Source of the DNA: Botryococcus braunii | Taxonomy: Eukaryota; Chlorophyta; Trebouxiophyceae | Direction of reading: 5' to 3' | Assembly (NCBI GenBank): GCA_002005505.1 | Contig: KV908576.1 | Span: 140,001 to 150,000 of the forward strand | DNA: 10,000 nt | In this document: positions 1 to 7,187 of the stretch, one piece after another | Layout: each line of letters starts with the position of its first letter | Numbering within the stretch: position 1 is the stretch's first letter | The notes under the pieces: generated by a model | What the model saw: the letters and a program-made list of their open reading frames with translations, nothing else | Database searches by the model: none | What the model was told of the DNA's origin: nothing | Program-made: the position numbers and the translations under genes

Positions 1-264
1 TCCCAGGTAGATGGTGGTGGCTAGGCTGATCATCACGCAGGAGATATAACCGCAAGGGCAGATGTTGGCGAGAGTTGGGTGGTGCGAGGGAGGCCGTGAC
101 GGGTGACAGGGTGCGGGGGATGCGCAGGGGCAGTCGGACCACGAATGGCAGGCGCGCCTGTGGGGGGCTCCTCCGTACCCGCCCGGGATGGCCTGCACGG
201 GCTGGGCCGCTCTGAGACAACTGGCCGCTCCAACTTTCTGGACCAGCTGGGCCCGGACGTCCAT
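1..264 (-). CDS. Candidate first exon of an unknown gene, running off the left edge
   Basis: A minus-strand frame is open from position 441 to the window edge. It has an ATG at 264-262 in a good context (A at -3, G at +4), giving at least 87 residues. I counted about 76% G/C at third codon positions, and this holds in the less GC-rich last 60 bases. The product starts MDVRAQLVQKVG, passes through a Cys/Pro/His-rich middle (CPCASPAPCHPS) and reaches a hydrophobic stretch, ISCVMISLATTIYLG, at the edge. That stretch could be the start of a membrane segment. I do not recognise the family and infer no function. The + strand has stops in all three frames in the first 36 bases. The 69-bp tandem duplication lies directly upstream, so it may sit in the promoter or 5' UTR. 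The exon could also be a chance open frame in GC-rich DNA. Confidence 0.38.
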   Translation of the reverse strand, partial: MDVRAQLVQKVGAASCLRAAQPVQAIPGGYGGAPHRRACHSWSDCPCASPAPCHPSRPPSHHPTLANICPCGYISCVMISLATTIYLG

Positions 265-273
265 CTTGCCGAC

Positions 274-411
274 CTCTGCACCCTGCCCCGCCACCAGGTG
301 CCCCTCCCGCCCTCTTTGTTCGCATTGTTTATCTTGAAAATCCTCTGCACCCTGCCTCCCCACCAGGTCGCCCCTCCCGCCCTCTTTGTGTATGTATTCT
401 TTATCTCTAAA
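274..411. repeat. 69-bp direct tandem duplication, two copies
   Basis: Copy 1 (274-342) and copy 2 (343-411) both begin CTCTGCACCCTGCC and share CACCAGGT, CGCCCTCTTTGT and TTTATCT blocks, with scattered substitutions. The period of 69 is a multiple of three, so the open frames crossing it show a 23-residue duplication. It lies just upstream of the possible minus-strand start at 264. I see no inverted termini or other mobile-element sign. Confidence 0.85.
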
Positions 412-475
412 TCCAGCACTCAATTCAGCCCGGCCACAAGCTCACCCTGCCCGCTCTGGGGAGGTGGGGTAAAGA

Positions 476-644
476 GAGACGGGGGGAGAGGAGGGAGGGA
501 GGGAAGGAGAAGGAAGGTGGGGGAGGAGATGGGACGCCACATGAGAGGGAGGCAGGCAGGTGGCGGGGCTGCCTGTGGATGGGAGGGGGAAACAGGAGGG
601 AGGAGGGAGGGAGAGGGAGATGGGCGCGAGAGGTAGAGTAGAGA
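476..644. repeat. Purine-rich low-complexity tract
   Basis: The stretch is almost entirely G and A on the + strand, in irregular GGGA, GGAG and GAGA groups, and leads into the TG microsatellite at 645. Open frames across it are composition artefacts. Confidence 0.8.
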
Positions 645-660
645 GTGTGTGTGTGTGTGT

Positions 661-718
<58 letters not shown>
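645..718. repeat. (TG)n microsatellite
   Basis: About 37 alternating GT units with one interruption (GTCTGT, near 663). Alternating purine-pyrimidine DNA of this kind can adopt the Z form. It is complementary to the AC tract at 872-934. Confidence 0.97.
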
Positions 719-858
<140 letters not shown>

Positions 859-870
859 CTGTGAGAGGCA

Positions 871-871
<1 letters not shown>

Positions 872-934
<63 letters not shown>
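872..934. repeat. (AC)n microsatellite
   Basis: About 31 AC units without an obvious interruption, forming the right arm of a TG...AC inverted arrangement with 645-718. Confidence 0.97.
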
Positions 935-937
<3 letters not shown>

Positions 938-1080
938 GGAATGAGAGAGGGAGAGAAACCGGGGGGGTGGGGGGGGGGCGCGAGTACACCCTCTCATGAG
1001 TCGGCTTGGTGAGGGGCAGACAGTGGCAGTACCTAGGCTTGCTGTAGTGGCATTTTGATCCAAACCGATTGTGGGGTGCA
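935..1080. other. Unassigned spacer with a G-rich run
   Basis: It holds a G-rich run at 960-979 and several AG dinucleotides that could act as splice acceptors (for example GTGCAG, ending at 1080) before the coding-like block at 1081. I see no gene here. Confidence 0.5.
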
Positions 1081-1302
1081 GGATGGGGAGGATGGCCTGA
1101 TGCTGCCTTCGCGGGTGAGCTTGGAGATGGGGGCACCGCTGCTGGACCAGCACGAAGGACACGACAGCATGCGCTGGGGCCAGATGGTCACTCCTGTGCA
1201 TTCTCCGCACGGAGGCGTGCAGTCAGACAACCTCCTTGCTAGAATTGTGGGTCCCTCCGCCCCCCTTCAGAGATTCCCCCGACCTCTCTCCCTTTCTCCA
1301 TT
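1081..1302 (+). CDS. Candidate internal exon, unknown protein
   Basis: The + strand frame is open from 1037 to 1345. From 1075 to about 1188 I counted roughly 33 of 38 codons ending in G or C, well above the local composition. The peptide begins DGEDGLMLPSRVSLEMG and continues through LDQHEGHDSMRWGQM. The frame has no convincing start ATG, so it would be entered by splicing, possibly after GGGTGCAG at 1080. Possible donors are GTGAGC at 1115 and GTATGT at 1303; the end given here uses the latter and is uncertain. Coding quality fades after about 1225, so the true end may be earlier. A minus-strand frame is also open here but lacks the third-position bias. I do not recognise the protein. Confidence 0.38.
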
Positions 1303-1439
1303 GTATGTCTCTATTTCAAATGAGAAAAATCATGCCCACCATTGAATGTTGCACTTGCTGCCCCTTTTGCACAGTTATATGCTTTCACGAGGGGCTGCAC
1401 CACCCGCGCACGTGCACCAACAAGTGGATGTTGCTGGAT

Positions 1440-1990
1440 GAAGGAGTGATTGTCAGTAGATCAAGACTTGAATGTGAAAGGTTCGAGGAATGAATGTGCG
1501 GGGATCAACGAATGAATGTCGGGGGAGCAAGCAGTGATTGTCTGTATCTCAAGAAACGGATTTTGGGGGATCATGGAATGAATGTCGAGGGATCAAGGGA
1601 TGATTGTCAGTATTTCAAGAAAGGAATGCCATGAAATGGAGGAATGACTGTCAGTACATCAGTCAGTGACTGTCACTTACATGGAGGAGTGACTGCCAGT
1701 ACGTCAAGGAGTGACTGTTGGTCACATGGAGGAGTGACTATCACTCACATGGAGGAGTACTCTCAGTACATCAGTCAGTAACTGTCGGTACCTCAAGGAG
1801 TGACCTTCAGTCACATGGAGGAGTGACCGTCAGTACATCACATAGTGACTGTCACTTACATGGAGGAGTGACTATCAGGACCTTTAAGGAGTGACTTTCA
1901 GTCACATGGAGGAGTGACTGTCAGTACATCAAATTGTGACTGTCAGTCACATGGAGTGACTATCAGTACATCAAGGAGTGACTTCCAGCG
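1440..1990. repeat. Degenerate minisatellite, 22-23-bp unit, about 24 copies
   Basis: The approximate unit is GGAGTGACTGTCAGTACATC followed by AAG. A common variant ends in CACATGGA instead, and the two often alternate, giving a 45-bp composite. The first third (1440-1640) is more diverged, with GGAATGAATGTCGGGGATC forms. Unit length varies from 20 to 24 bases and stops occur in all frames, so it is not coding. It would fall in an intron if the blocks at 1081 and 2059 belong to one gene. Confidence 0.9.
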
Positions 1991-2058
1991 AAAATTGCAT
2001 CAACCATTGAGTGCCAGTGAAGAAGGGTGACCAAGGGCGGTTGAGTGGGGTGGGACAG

Positions 2059-2575
2059 CTGGGGGATCACTGGCCCACGTCTACGGCGGCGGCCGCCCCA
2101 GACACCACGCAAGCGGGAGGGGGCGGGCAGGCGTCGTCAACCCGCACGCTCTCGAACCCGGCGGTGTCGTCCGACAAGCGCTCCTCCGTGACGGAGGAAC
2201 GGAGGAGGCCCCTTTCCCGGGGGGCCACCAGCGGCGGGGGCCAGCGGGGAGGGGGAAGGCGGTACGGCAGAAAGGGCGGGCGGGGCGGCCGCCGGGCCCG
2301 CGGGCGGGGCCGGGGCCGTGCGCGGGGCACCGGCCCCGCAGCGGAGGCGCTGGCCAACGACGGGCCGGGCGTCGAAAGCGGGCAGCTCCGTCCGCGGTCG
2401 TGGCGCCTGTCCCCCAAAGGGGGCATCTCGACACCGGGGCAGCGGGGGGAGGCCCGCCGCGGGAAGGGCCCGCGCGGTGGTCTGGTGGGGATCACGCGGC
2501 AGGCTGCCGCGGCCGCGGTACGCAAGGAAATGCAGGAGCTGGAGCTTGAGGAGAGTAGCCATGGGCTCCTGTCTT
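2059..2575 (+). CDS. Candidate exon of an Arg/Gly-rich (RGG-type) protein
   Basis: A + strand frame is open from 2011 with no in-frame ATG until about 2530 and a stop just before 2011. If real it is an internal exon, for example after GGGACAG at 2058. Third positions are mostly G/C, though the region itself is very GC-rich. The peptide has a Ser/Thr/Ala-rich start, then an Arg/Gly-rich block (2233-2328) with RGGGRR, GGRGGRR and RGRGRGRARG, then a helical Ala/Glu segment near 2490-2550 (AAAAAVRKEMQELELEE). RGG blocks are typical of RNA-binding proteins in eukaryotes, but with no folded domain visible I assign no function. A donor at 2576 (CTT|GTGAGA) and an acceptor at 2639 after a pyrimidine tract (CCTCCCCACAG) would define a 64-base intron. 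The next frame would then begin CPLADQPQNELERC before entering the 20-bp repeat. Confidence 0.35.
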
Positions 2576-2678
2576 GTGAGACCCAGCTCTTGGCGCCAGA
2601 GAGGGGCGGTGCGGGCTCTCCTCTTCCTCCTCCCCACAGGTCCTCTTGCAGATCAACCGCAGAACGAGCTCGAACGCT

Positions 2679-2919
2679 GTGGCAGAGTGTGTGGCGGTTT
2701 GGGGGAGTGTCCGGCAGTTTGGTGGATTGTCCGGTGGCTTTCACAGGTTGTCCTATGGCTTTGGCAGAGTATCTGGTGGTTTGGCAGAATGTCCTGTGCA
2801 TTGGCAGAATGTTCTGTGGTTTGGCAGAATGTCCTGTGGCGTGGCAGAATGTCCCGAGGCTTGGCAGATGTCAGGTGCTTTGGCAGAACGGCAGGTGCGT
2901 TGGTGGAATGTCGTGTGTG
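2679..2919. repeat. 20-bp tandem array, about 12 copies
   Basis: Units of the form TTGGCAGAATGTCCTGTGGT recur at an almost strict 20-base spacing: starts at 2761, 2781, 2801, 2821, 2841, 2861 and 2880. Older, more diverged units extend left to 2679. Because 20 is not a multiple of three, each open frame cycles through the same three peptides (LAECPV, WQNVLW, FGRMSC). Such open frames are by-products, not evidence of coding. Confidence 0.93.
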
Positions 2920-2949
2920 TATGGTGGAGGTTGGGGGGGAGAGAGGGGG

Positions 2950-2952
<3 letters not shown>

Positions 2953-3020
<68 letters not shown>
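2953..3020. repeat. (TG)n microsatellite
   Basis: About 34 uninterrupted TG units directly follow the 20-bp array. They end in a slightly degenerate TTTGTGTGTC. Confidence 0.97.
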
Positions 3021-3024
<4 letters not shown>

Positions 3025-3163
3025 TGTGTCTCCGCACGCCCACATACAGGGGTCTGGGAGCACCACGTGGGGAGGTGTCTCACATGATGCAGGCCGGAGG
3101 CCAACCATGTGTGACATGTGGATGACATGTGGGAGGGCTGGTGGGGCAGGGCGGGGAACCCAG

Positions 3164-3356
3164 GGGCGGTCAACGCCCGACCGATGGAACAGGTACGGCT
3201 TCCAGCAAGTGTCGTATCAGGAAGACGAACGCACCGCTGACAGGGAGGAAGCAGATCTGTTGGTACCGCGGGGCAGGGCCGGGCTTCCCACCGCTTCCCG
3301 TCGCCGGAGGACCTTAGAGACTGGCAGGGACCTCGAGAGGGGCCCTGCTCAAGATG
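3164..3356 (+). CDS. Candidate internal exon, unknown charged protein
   Basis: Between AACCCAG (3163) and the donor-like GTAGGA at 3357, one + strand frame reads as a charged peptide starting GRSTPDRWNRYGFQQVSYQE. It continues through DERTADREEADLLVPRG and an RRRRTLETGRDLERG segment. About 70% of codons end in G or C, and many start with G. Just downstream the DNA becomes pyrimidine-only and stops resembling coding sequence, which fits an exon border. It is in the same frame as the short peptide that follows the possible acceptor at 2639, so it could be a later exon of the Arg/Gly-rich gene, with the 20-bp array and TG tract as intron. I do not recognise the protein. A minus-strand frame is also open over this block. 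Confidence 0.32.
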
Positions 3357-3436
3357 GTAGGATGCCCCTCCCTTTGTGTCTGTTGCCTCCTGGCTCCATG
3401 TGTCTTCCTCCTCCCATCTCCTCAATTGTACCGCTG

Positions 3437-3556
3437 GGCCCCCCTCTCTGTGAGTCTCTCATGTCTCTCTCTCATTCTCCCCCCCCCTCTCCCTCCCTGT
3501 CTCTCCTTCCACCCCGCCCCCTCTCTCTTTCTCTGTGTATGTCTCCCCACCCCTTC
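3437..3556. repeat. Pyrimidine-rich (CT) tract
   Basis: C/T-rich sequence with many CTCTCT groups, ending in TCTGTGTATGTCTCC. It is complementary in type to the GA tract at 3612-3714, with a short AC run (3599-3608) between them. Confidence 0.85.
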
Positions 3557-3609
3557 CTGTGTTTATGGGTGTGACGGACAGAAAGAGAGAGAAGACATAC
3601 ACACACACG

Positions 3610-3940
<331 letters not shown>

Positions 3941-3976
3941 ATGAGTGTGTCACTGTAAACTTGGTGACCTTTTCAG

Positions 3977-4170
3977 CGCGAGGGCAAGGGGGTGGGGGGG
4001 CGAGGAGGGATTGTAGACGAGGCTGCAGGATACTGGCCGCCTTGCTTGTGGACCGCATTGTTGAAAAGGGGCGGCTCAGACATGAGTCGCTCCCTTCCAG
4101 CCTTGTGACCAAGGGCATTCCACGCCCCTCCGCAGCCATCCCAAAAGAGAGGTGCATGAAAGGAACTTGA
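3977..4170. CDS. Ambiguous coding-like block, strand undecided
   Basis: On the + strand, a frame after GACCTTTTCAG (3976) runs to a TGA at 4168-4170. Its best part is ILAALLVDRIVEKGRLRHE, so it could be a terminal exon. On the minus strand, an ATG near 4143 in a fair context begins MAAEGRGMPLVTRLEGS and reads through a Ser/Pro-rich stretch to about 3980, which could be a first exon. Third-position G/C is similar for both (about 60%), so I cannot choose. No family is recognised on either strand, and both may be chance. Confidence 0.22.
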
Positions 4171-4334
4171 TTTGGCAGCGGCAGTGACGAGAGAGACCTC
4201 TCGCCAGCCAAATCAAACGAATTTCCTTTGTCGAGAAAAGATTTTTTTTTCTTCTCTATCGATGTAAAGGAATGAATGCTGGAGGCTGAAAGGACTGCTC
4301 GAGGGTGGATTCCCTCCAGGGGGCATGAGTGGGC

Positions 4335-4559
4335 ATGGCCAACAGAGTTGAGTTGGGATCTTGCTCAAAGCGAATGTGGGTGCGGACAGGGGGCGCGGGC
4401 GGCATGGGAGGCGCAATGGGGGCCCAGAAGGGTCATGGCTTTTCGCAATATCTGCACCAGGCCGATGAGATGCCCCCATGGGACCCACATGGGTCCCACA
4501 GGGTTGGCAGTGCGCCTGCCGTTGGCCGAGACGCAGCTTTCCGCGGCGCCTCTCACCTG
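4335..4559 (+). CDS. Weak exon candidate ending at a GTGAGC donor
   Basis: The frame from ATG 4335 (GGCATGGCC, good context) gives MANRVELGSCSKRMWVRTGG, then a Gly/Met-rich stretch and QYLHQADEMPPWDPHG. It reaches CACCTG|GTGAGC at 4560 after exactly 75 codons. Against it, a second + strand frame starting at 4276 is open over the same block with equal third-position bias, and ends in a stop overlapping the donor site. The nearest acceptor (TCTCCCAG, 4594) would leave a 35-base intron, short next to the 900-base intron in the RidA-like gene. No family is recognised. Confidence 0.22.
4479..4498. repeat. Near-perfect palindrome, 9-bp arms
   Basis: TGGGACCCA and TGGGTCCCA are separated by CA. A related copy lies at 4596-4613 (TGGGGCCCACATGGGGCC), and GGGGCCCACC occurs at 4668-4677. 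The motif thus recurs three times within 200 bases. Confidence 0.8.
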
Positions 4560-4822
4560 GTGAGCCCTCTCCCCCACCCCACCCCATCTCCCAGATGGGG
4601 CCCACATGGGGCCGTGCTTGGAAGGTTGATCGCCCCTCTGCGACAAAGAGTGCTTTGCGCTTCAGCTGGGGCCCACCAGTTGCAGCTGATCAAAGTTGAA
4701 AAATAGTACTAGTTATTGTGTGCTTAAATTTTCCGCCTATGGCAAGGAAAAACTTTGGAAGAGAGATTTTGCATTTTCTCGAGCAGAGAAGTCTTTACAC
4801 GGATCCCCGAATAATTTGAAGG
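4560..4822. other. No supported gene
   Basis: After the possible donor at 4560 there is a C-rich pyrimidine tract (4565-4592), the motif copies noted at 4479, and then AT-richer sequence (4690-4822) with no coding frame I would defend. It ends at a poly(A) run. Confidence 0.5.

Positions 4823-4851
<29 letters not shown>
4823..4851 (+). repeat. Poly(A) run, 29 bases
   Basis: An uninterrupted A run preceded by AATAATTTGAAGG. It could be the tail of a retroposed sequence or a plain mononucleotide microsatellite. I found no clear target-site duplication around it. Read on the minus strand it is a poly(T). Confidence 0.95.
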
Positions 4852-4855
<4 letters not shown>

Positions 4856-4864
4856 CGACTGACA

Positions 4865-5004
4865 GACTGACCGACATGCAGGGTGGCATGGAGCGGGGTC
4901 GTAACATGGGGAGGGACCACCAAATGGAGCTGGCACTCCATGGAGACAGGAATGCCCAGGTTGTCCCAGATGAGGGCCTGGCCATGGACATGCCGCGTGG
5001 AAAG
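4865..5004. CDS. Ambiguous coding-like block, both strands open
   Basis: On the + strand, from ATG 4876, the frame reads MQGGMERGRNMGRDHQMELA and goes on to GLAMDMPRGK. It ends at a good donor, GGAAAG|GTAATA (5005), with about 65% G/C at third positions. On the minus strand, the frame starting before 5013 reads YYLSTRHVHGQALIWDNLG and then a hydrophobic-alternating stretch with VSMECQLHLVV. Its best 36 codons have about 78% G/C at third positions. The + strand has the better splice site and the minus strand the better composition. No family is recognised, and only one of the two, or neither, can be right. Confidence 0.28.
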
Positions 5005-5025
5005 GTAATACACAGGACCACCACA

Positions 5026-5130
5026 ATGAGCGTGTAATGCTTTGTAAATGCCTTGTCATGCTTTGTGACCATGAGCGTGTAATGAGGTGTCAATGCTTTG
5101 TTATGCTTTGTCACAATGAGCATGTGATGC
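5026..5130. repeat. 45-bp tandem repeat, 2.3 copies
   Basis: ATGAGCGTGTAATG-type starts recur at 5026, 5071 and 5116, exactly 45 bases apart. Shorter internal ATGCTTTGT motifs repeat within each unit. The period is a multiple of three, but stops occur within the units. Confidence 0.88.
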
Positions 5131-5200
5131 TGTGGAAGAAAAGTGTTGTCCAGCCGTGAAGCAGATGAGTTGTCCGCCCTGCTGCAATCTACTGTTTCAG

Positions 5201-5462
5201 GAAACGCAAGCAGAAGGTGGATGTCGAGAGACGCAAGGCAGGGCTGCCCGCAGTGTTGTTGTGCGCTGGTCCTGTTCTGAGAAACAGACGCAGCACTTGG
5301 CCACGTTCTCTCACAGACGACTTTTCGCCGGGCTTTCAGAAGGGAAGTGAAGTGTATCTCATCCGCAAGTCATGTGTCATAGATGCTTCTATGGGTTTGC
5401 GTCGGGCCTTCACCCTCACATGCCCCTCCCTCACGCTTTCTCTGTTGAACCCTGGATCATAA
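5201..5462 (+). CDS. Candidate terminal exon, unknown basic protein
   Basis: A good acceptor (CAATCTACTGTTTCAG, AG at 5199-5200) is followed by a frame that reads KRKQKVDVERRKAGLPAVLL, then RNRRSTWPRSLTDDFSPGF and VYLIRKSCVIDASMGLRRAF. It ends at a TAA at 5460-5462. The first 20 residues are strongly basic and helix-like, the middle is Arg/Ser-rich and the end is hydrophobic. The exon would enter with one base completing a codon and encode about 86 residues. The frame is open upstream only to 5168, where no ATG is found, so splicing is required. Two other + strand frames are partly open but look less protein-like. It could be the last exon of the + strand candidate gene(s) to the left. No family is recognised. 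Confidence 0.38.
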
Positions 5463-5540
5463 AAGTGAAGACCTCTCATGCCTTAAGCAAACATCCAAAG
5501 GATCAAACCAAGAGCGTGAGTCTCCCGTAGTGGATCCCTC
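5463..5540. other. Short spacer, nothing recognised
   Basis: Mixed-composition sequence after the possible stop at 5462. No canonical AATAAA signal is present; the nearest is CATAAAAG overlapping the stop codon. Confidence 0.4.
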
Positions 5541-5670
5541 TCAGGCGCGTACATGTGCCCTCTCGGGGGCATACATGTGTGCTCTCAGGGGGGGTACATG
5601 TGCCCTCTCAGGGGGGGTACATGTGCCCTCTTGGGGGTGTCCATGTACCAGAGTGGGCGGTTGCATGTGC
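5541..5670. repeat. 22-23-bp tandem array with an ACATGT core, about 6 copies
   Basis: TACATGTG cores fall at 5550, 5572, 5595 and 5618, with diverged copies at 5641 (CCATGTAC) and 5663 (GCATGTGC). They are separated by CCCTCTCAGGGGGGG-type spacers. Each unit therefore carries a small palindrome next to a G-run. The non-triplet period explains the repetitive Cys/Gly-rich open frames across it. Confidence 0.9.
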
Positions 5671-5838
5671 TGTGGGCCCATTTGGACCCAGGCAAGGCTT
5701 CTCAGGTCAGGAAATCAGATCCTCAAGTAATTGCCTTGAGCACACCCAGCTTCCTACAGCGCATGGCTGCCCTGTTGGGGGAGGCGGGGATCATCTAAGC
5801 CCCTCCTCCAGCCAGAAGAGCAACGACAAGTCAGATTA
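5671..5838. other. Intergenic spacer, nothing recognised
   Basis: Unique sequence between the 23-bp array and the foldback. No coding frame, splice pair or promoter motif stands out. Confidence 0.4.
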
Positions 5839-5977
5839 AGAGGGCATCCGCACTTATGCTCGCACGCTTCCCAGCACGCTGAATTGCTGCTCGTACGAGA
5901 GCACTCGTGGTGTTAGTTTTCCTTACTGCGAGCATAGCGAGTGCTGCTCATTCCCAGCACAAGTATGAATGCCCTCT
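5839..5977. repeat. Interrupted inverted repeat (foldback) upstream of the RidA-like gene
   Basis: AGAGGGCAT (5839-5847) pairs with ATGCCCTCT (5969-5977), and TATGCTCGCA (5855-5864) pairs with TGCGAGCATA (5927-5936). A perfect palindrome, CTCGTACGAG (5890-5899), lies near the centre, and CTTCCCAGCAC/ATTCCCAGCAC occurs on both sides. The element ends 27 bases before the start codon, so it lies in the 5' UTR or promoter. It may be a small decayed foldback element or a regulatory structure. Confidence 0.7.
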
Positions 5978-6004
5978 GAATAACCTCCTGGGGGGCACAT
6001 AATA

Positions 6005-6337
6005 ATGGAGGGATTTGGCATGCAGGGGCTGCAGCGATTTGAACCCACGGCGGGGCCGCTGGTCCCGCACTCGCGCCCGCGCTTCAGCAACCGCATCATA
6101 CACGGAGACACGGTGTATATATCTGCCCAGGTGCCGGATAATCTGGGCCGCATAGGCAGCAACACGTACGCAGGGCAGACCATAAACGTGCTGTCCCAGC
6201 TGGATGAGCAGCTGCGGGAAGCTGGCTGCTCGAAGGACAATCTCATTAGGGTCCAGGTGTTTCTGCGAGACCAGCCGTATGGCGCACAGGCCTTCTACGA
6301 GCAGTGGGAATCCTGGGTTGACTCGACCTGCCTGCCG
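6005..6337 (+). CDS. RidA/YjgF/UK114-family protein, exon 1
   Basis: This exon encodes residues 1-111 of a 136-residue protein. Family marks in order: HGDTVYISAQV (33-43), the QTINVLSQLDEQLREAG helix (58-74), KDNLIRVQVFLRD (77-89) and FYEQWESWV (97-105). RidA proteins are trimeric; the active ones hydrolyse reactive enamine/imine intermediates (such as 2-aminoacrylate) released by PLP enzymes. An in-frame TAA at 5981 with no acceptor-like AG before the ATG supports a first exon. The start at 6005 has A at -3 and G at +4; Met6 is a possible alternative. I see no clear targeting sequence, so the location is probably cytosolic. Without splicing the frame would stop at 6371, before the conserved C-terminal motif. 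The exon ends in phase 0 at a strong donor, CCG|GTAGGT. Family assignment is firm; the exact Rid subgroup is inferred. Confidence 0.9.
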
Positions 6338-6658
6338 GTAGGTTTCTTCTCTGACCTTGCCACGGTGTTGTGACTCTTAATTTGTGCGCAAGCTTTGTGT
6401 GCGAGCTTTGGTGCGTTCCCCGTGGCTTTGTGTGGGACTCGCCCATGTATGGGTATTCTGATGTGGATGTCAGTTAAGGATACAGACAAAGCGAGATGGG
6501 CTTCCGATCGCTTGAGCTCAGCGGTGAAAATCATGTCGGTTTAAATAAACCTTCACTCCACTAATCCTTTGGTCCAAGCTTAAGCATTTTTAGACTTCTT
6601 AAGCCCCTGCGTCTGCCCCTTTGCCTTAGCGCAAGAGGTGCAGCGCCTTTCCTGAAGT

Positions 6659-6825
6659 GAAGGGTAGCTTTTGAATGGCTCCTGGTTCTGTTTGTGGCCT
6701 GATCCTTTATCTTGCACGTCCATGTGCATCAGTATAGTCTTGAAGGTAGCTTCTGAATGGCTTCCGGTTCTGTTTGTGCCTGGTGACTTACCGTGCACAT
6801 CCATGTGCATAAGGATAGTGTCTTG
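6659..6825. repeat. 83-bp tandem duplication within the intron
   Basis: GAAGGGTAGCTT (6659) and GAAGGTAGCTT (6742) begin two copies that share GAATGGCT, GGTTCTGTTTGTG and CCATGTGCAT blocks, with many point differences. Copy 2 contains a near-palindrome, TGCACATCCATGTGCA (6794-6809). The matching site in copy 1 is TGCACGTCCATGTGCA. Confidence 0.88.
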
Positions 6826-6895
6826 CCCACACACGTAGGGAAGAGGCTGATGGAGAGAGGTCGGGTGCTAGCTCTTCCTGCTTGCCCTTTGTCTG

Positions 6896-6969
6896 TATGT
6901 GTATGTGTGTGCGCGCGTGTGTGTGTGTGTGGGGCGAGGGGGGGCGGAGATTGAGTGTGTGGAGGCACG

Positions 6970-7034
<65 letters not shown>
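6896..7034. repeat. TG-rich run and (AC)n microsatellite in inverted orientation
   Basis: A TG-rich run (6896-6932), a 30-base spacer and about 34 AC units (6966-7034) on the same strand can pair as a hairpin in single-stranded DNA or in the pre-mRNA. Confidence 0.95.
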
Positions 7035-7036
<2 letters not shown>

Positions 7037-7187
7037 ACAGGGGGAGAAACACAGAGAGAGGGGGGGGAGGGGGTAGAGAAAGAGATAGTGAGGGAGGGAG
7101 AGGGAGAGAGTGAGGGAGAGAAGGACAGCTTTGGTTTTTTTTTTTTTCCTCTTTTTTCTTTTTTCTTTTTTTTCTTTTTTTTTTCCC
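7035..7187. repeat. Purine tract followed by a T-rich tract
   Basis: G/A-rich sequence (7039-7130) is followed by a nearly pure T/C tract (7135-7187). The T-rich part lies about 50 bases upstream of the proposed acceptor and can serve as its polypyrimidine tract. Confidence 0.9.

Noticed and set aside
2067..2801. 244-codon minus-strand frame over the GC-rich block
   Set aside because: It is Pro/Arg-rich from base composition and starts inside the 20-bp array. The + strand frame has the more ordered composition.
2679..2919. CRISPR-like array of 20-bp repeats
   Set aside because: The repeats are directly adjacent with no unique spacers, in a eukaryotic context.
2318..3574. Single 418-codon + strand frame
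   Set aside because: It joins a GC-rich block in the wrong frame, the non-triplet 20-bp array, a TG tract and a CT tract. Only the parts near 2640 and 3164-3356 look coding, and these would need splicing.
6246..6534. Minus-strand open frames overlapping RidA-like exon 1
   Set aside because: They are shadows of a clearly homologous exon on the opposite strand.
6580..6834. Minus-strand frame with a repeated HMDVHGK-like peptide
   Set aside because: It is produced by the 83-bp intronic duplication and lies inside the RidA-like intron.
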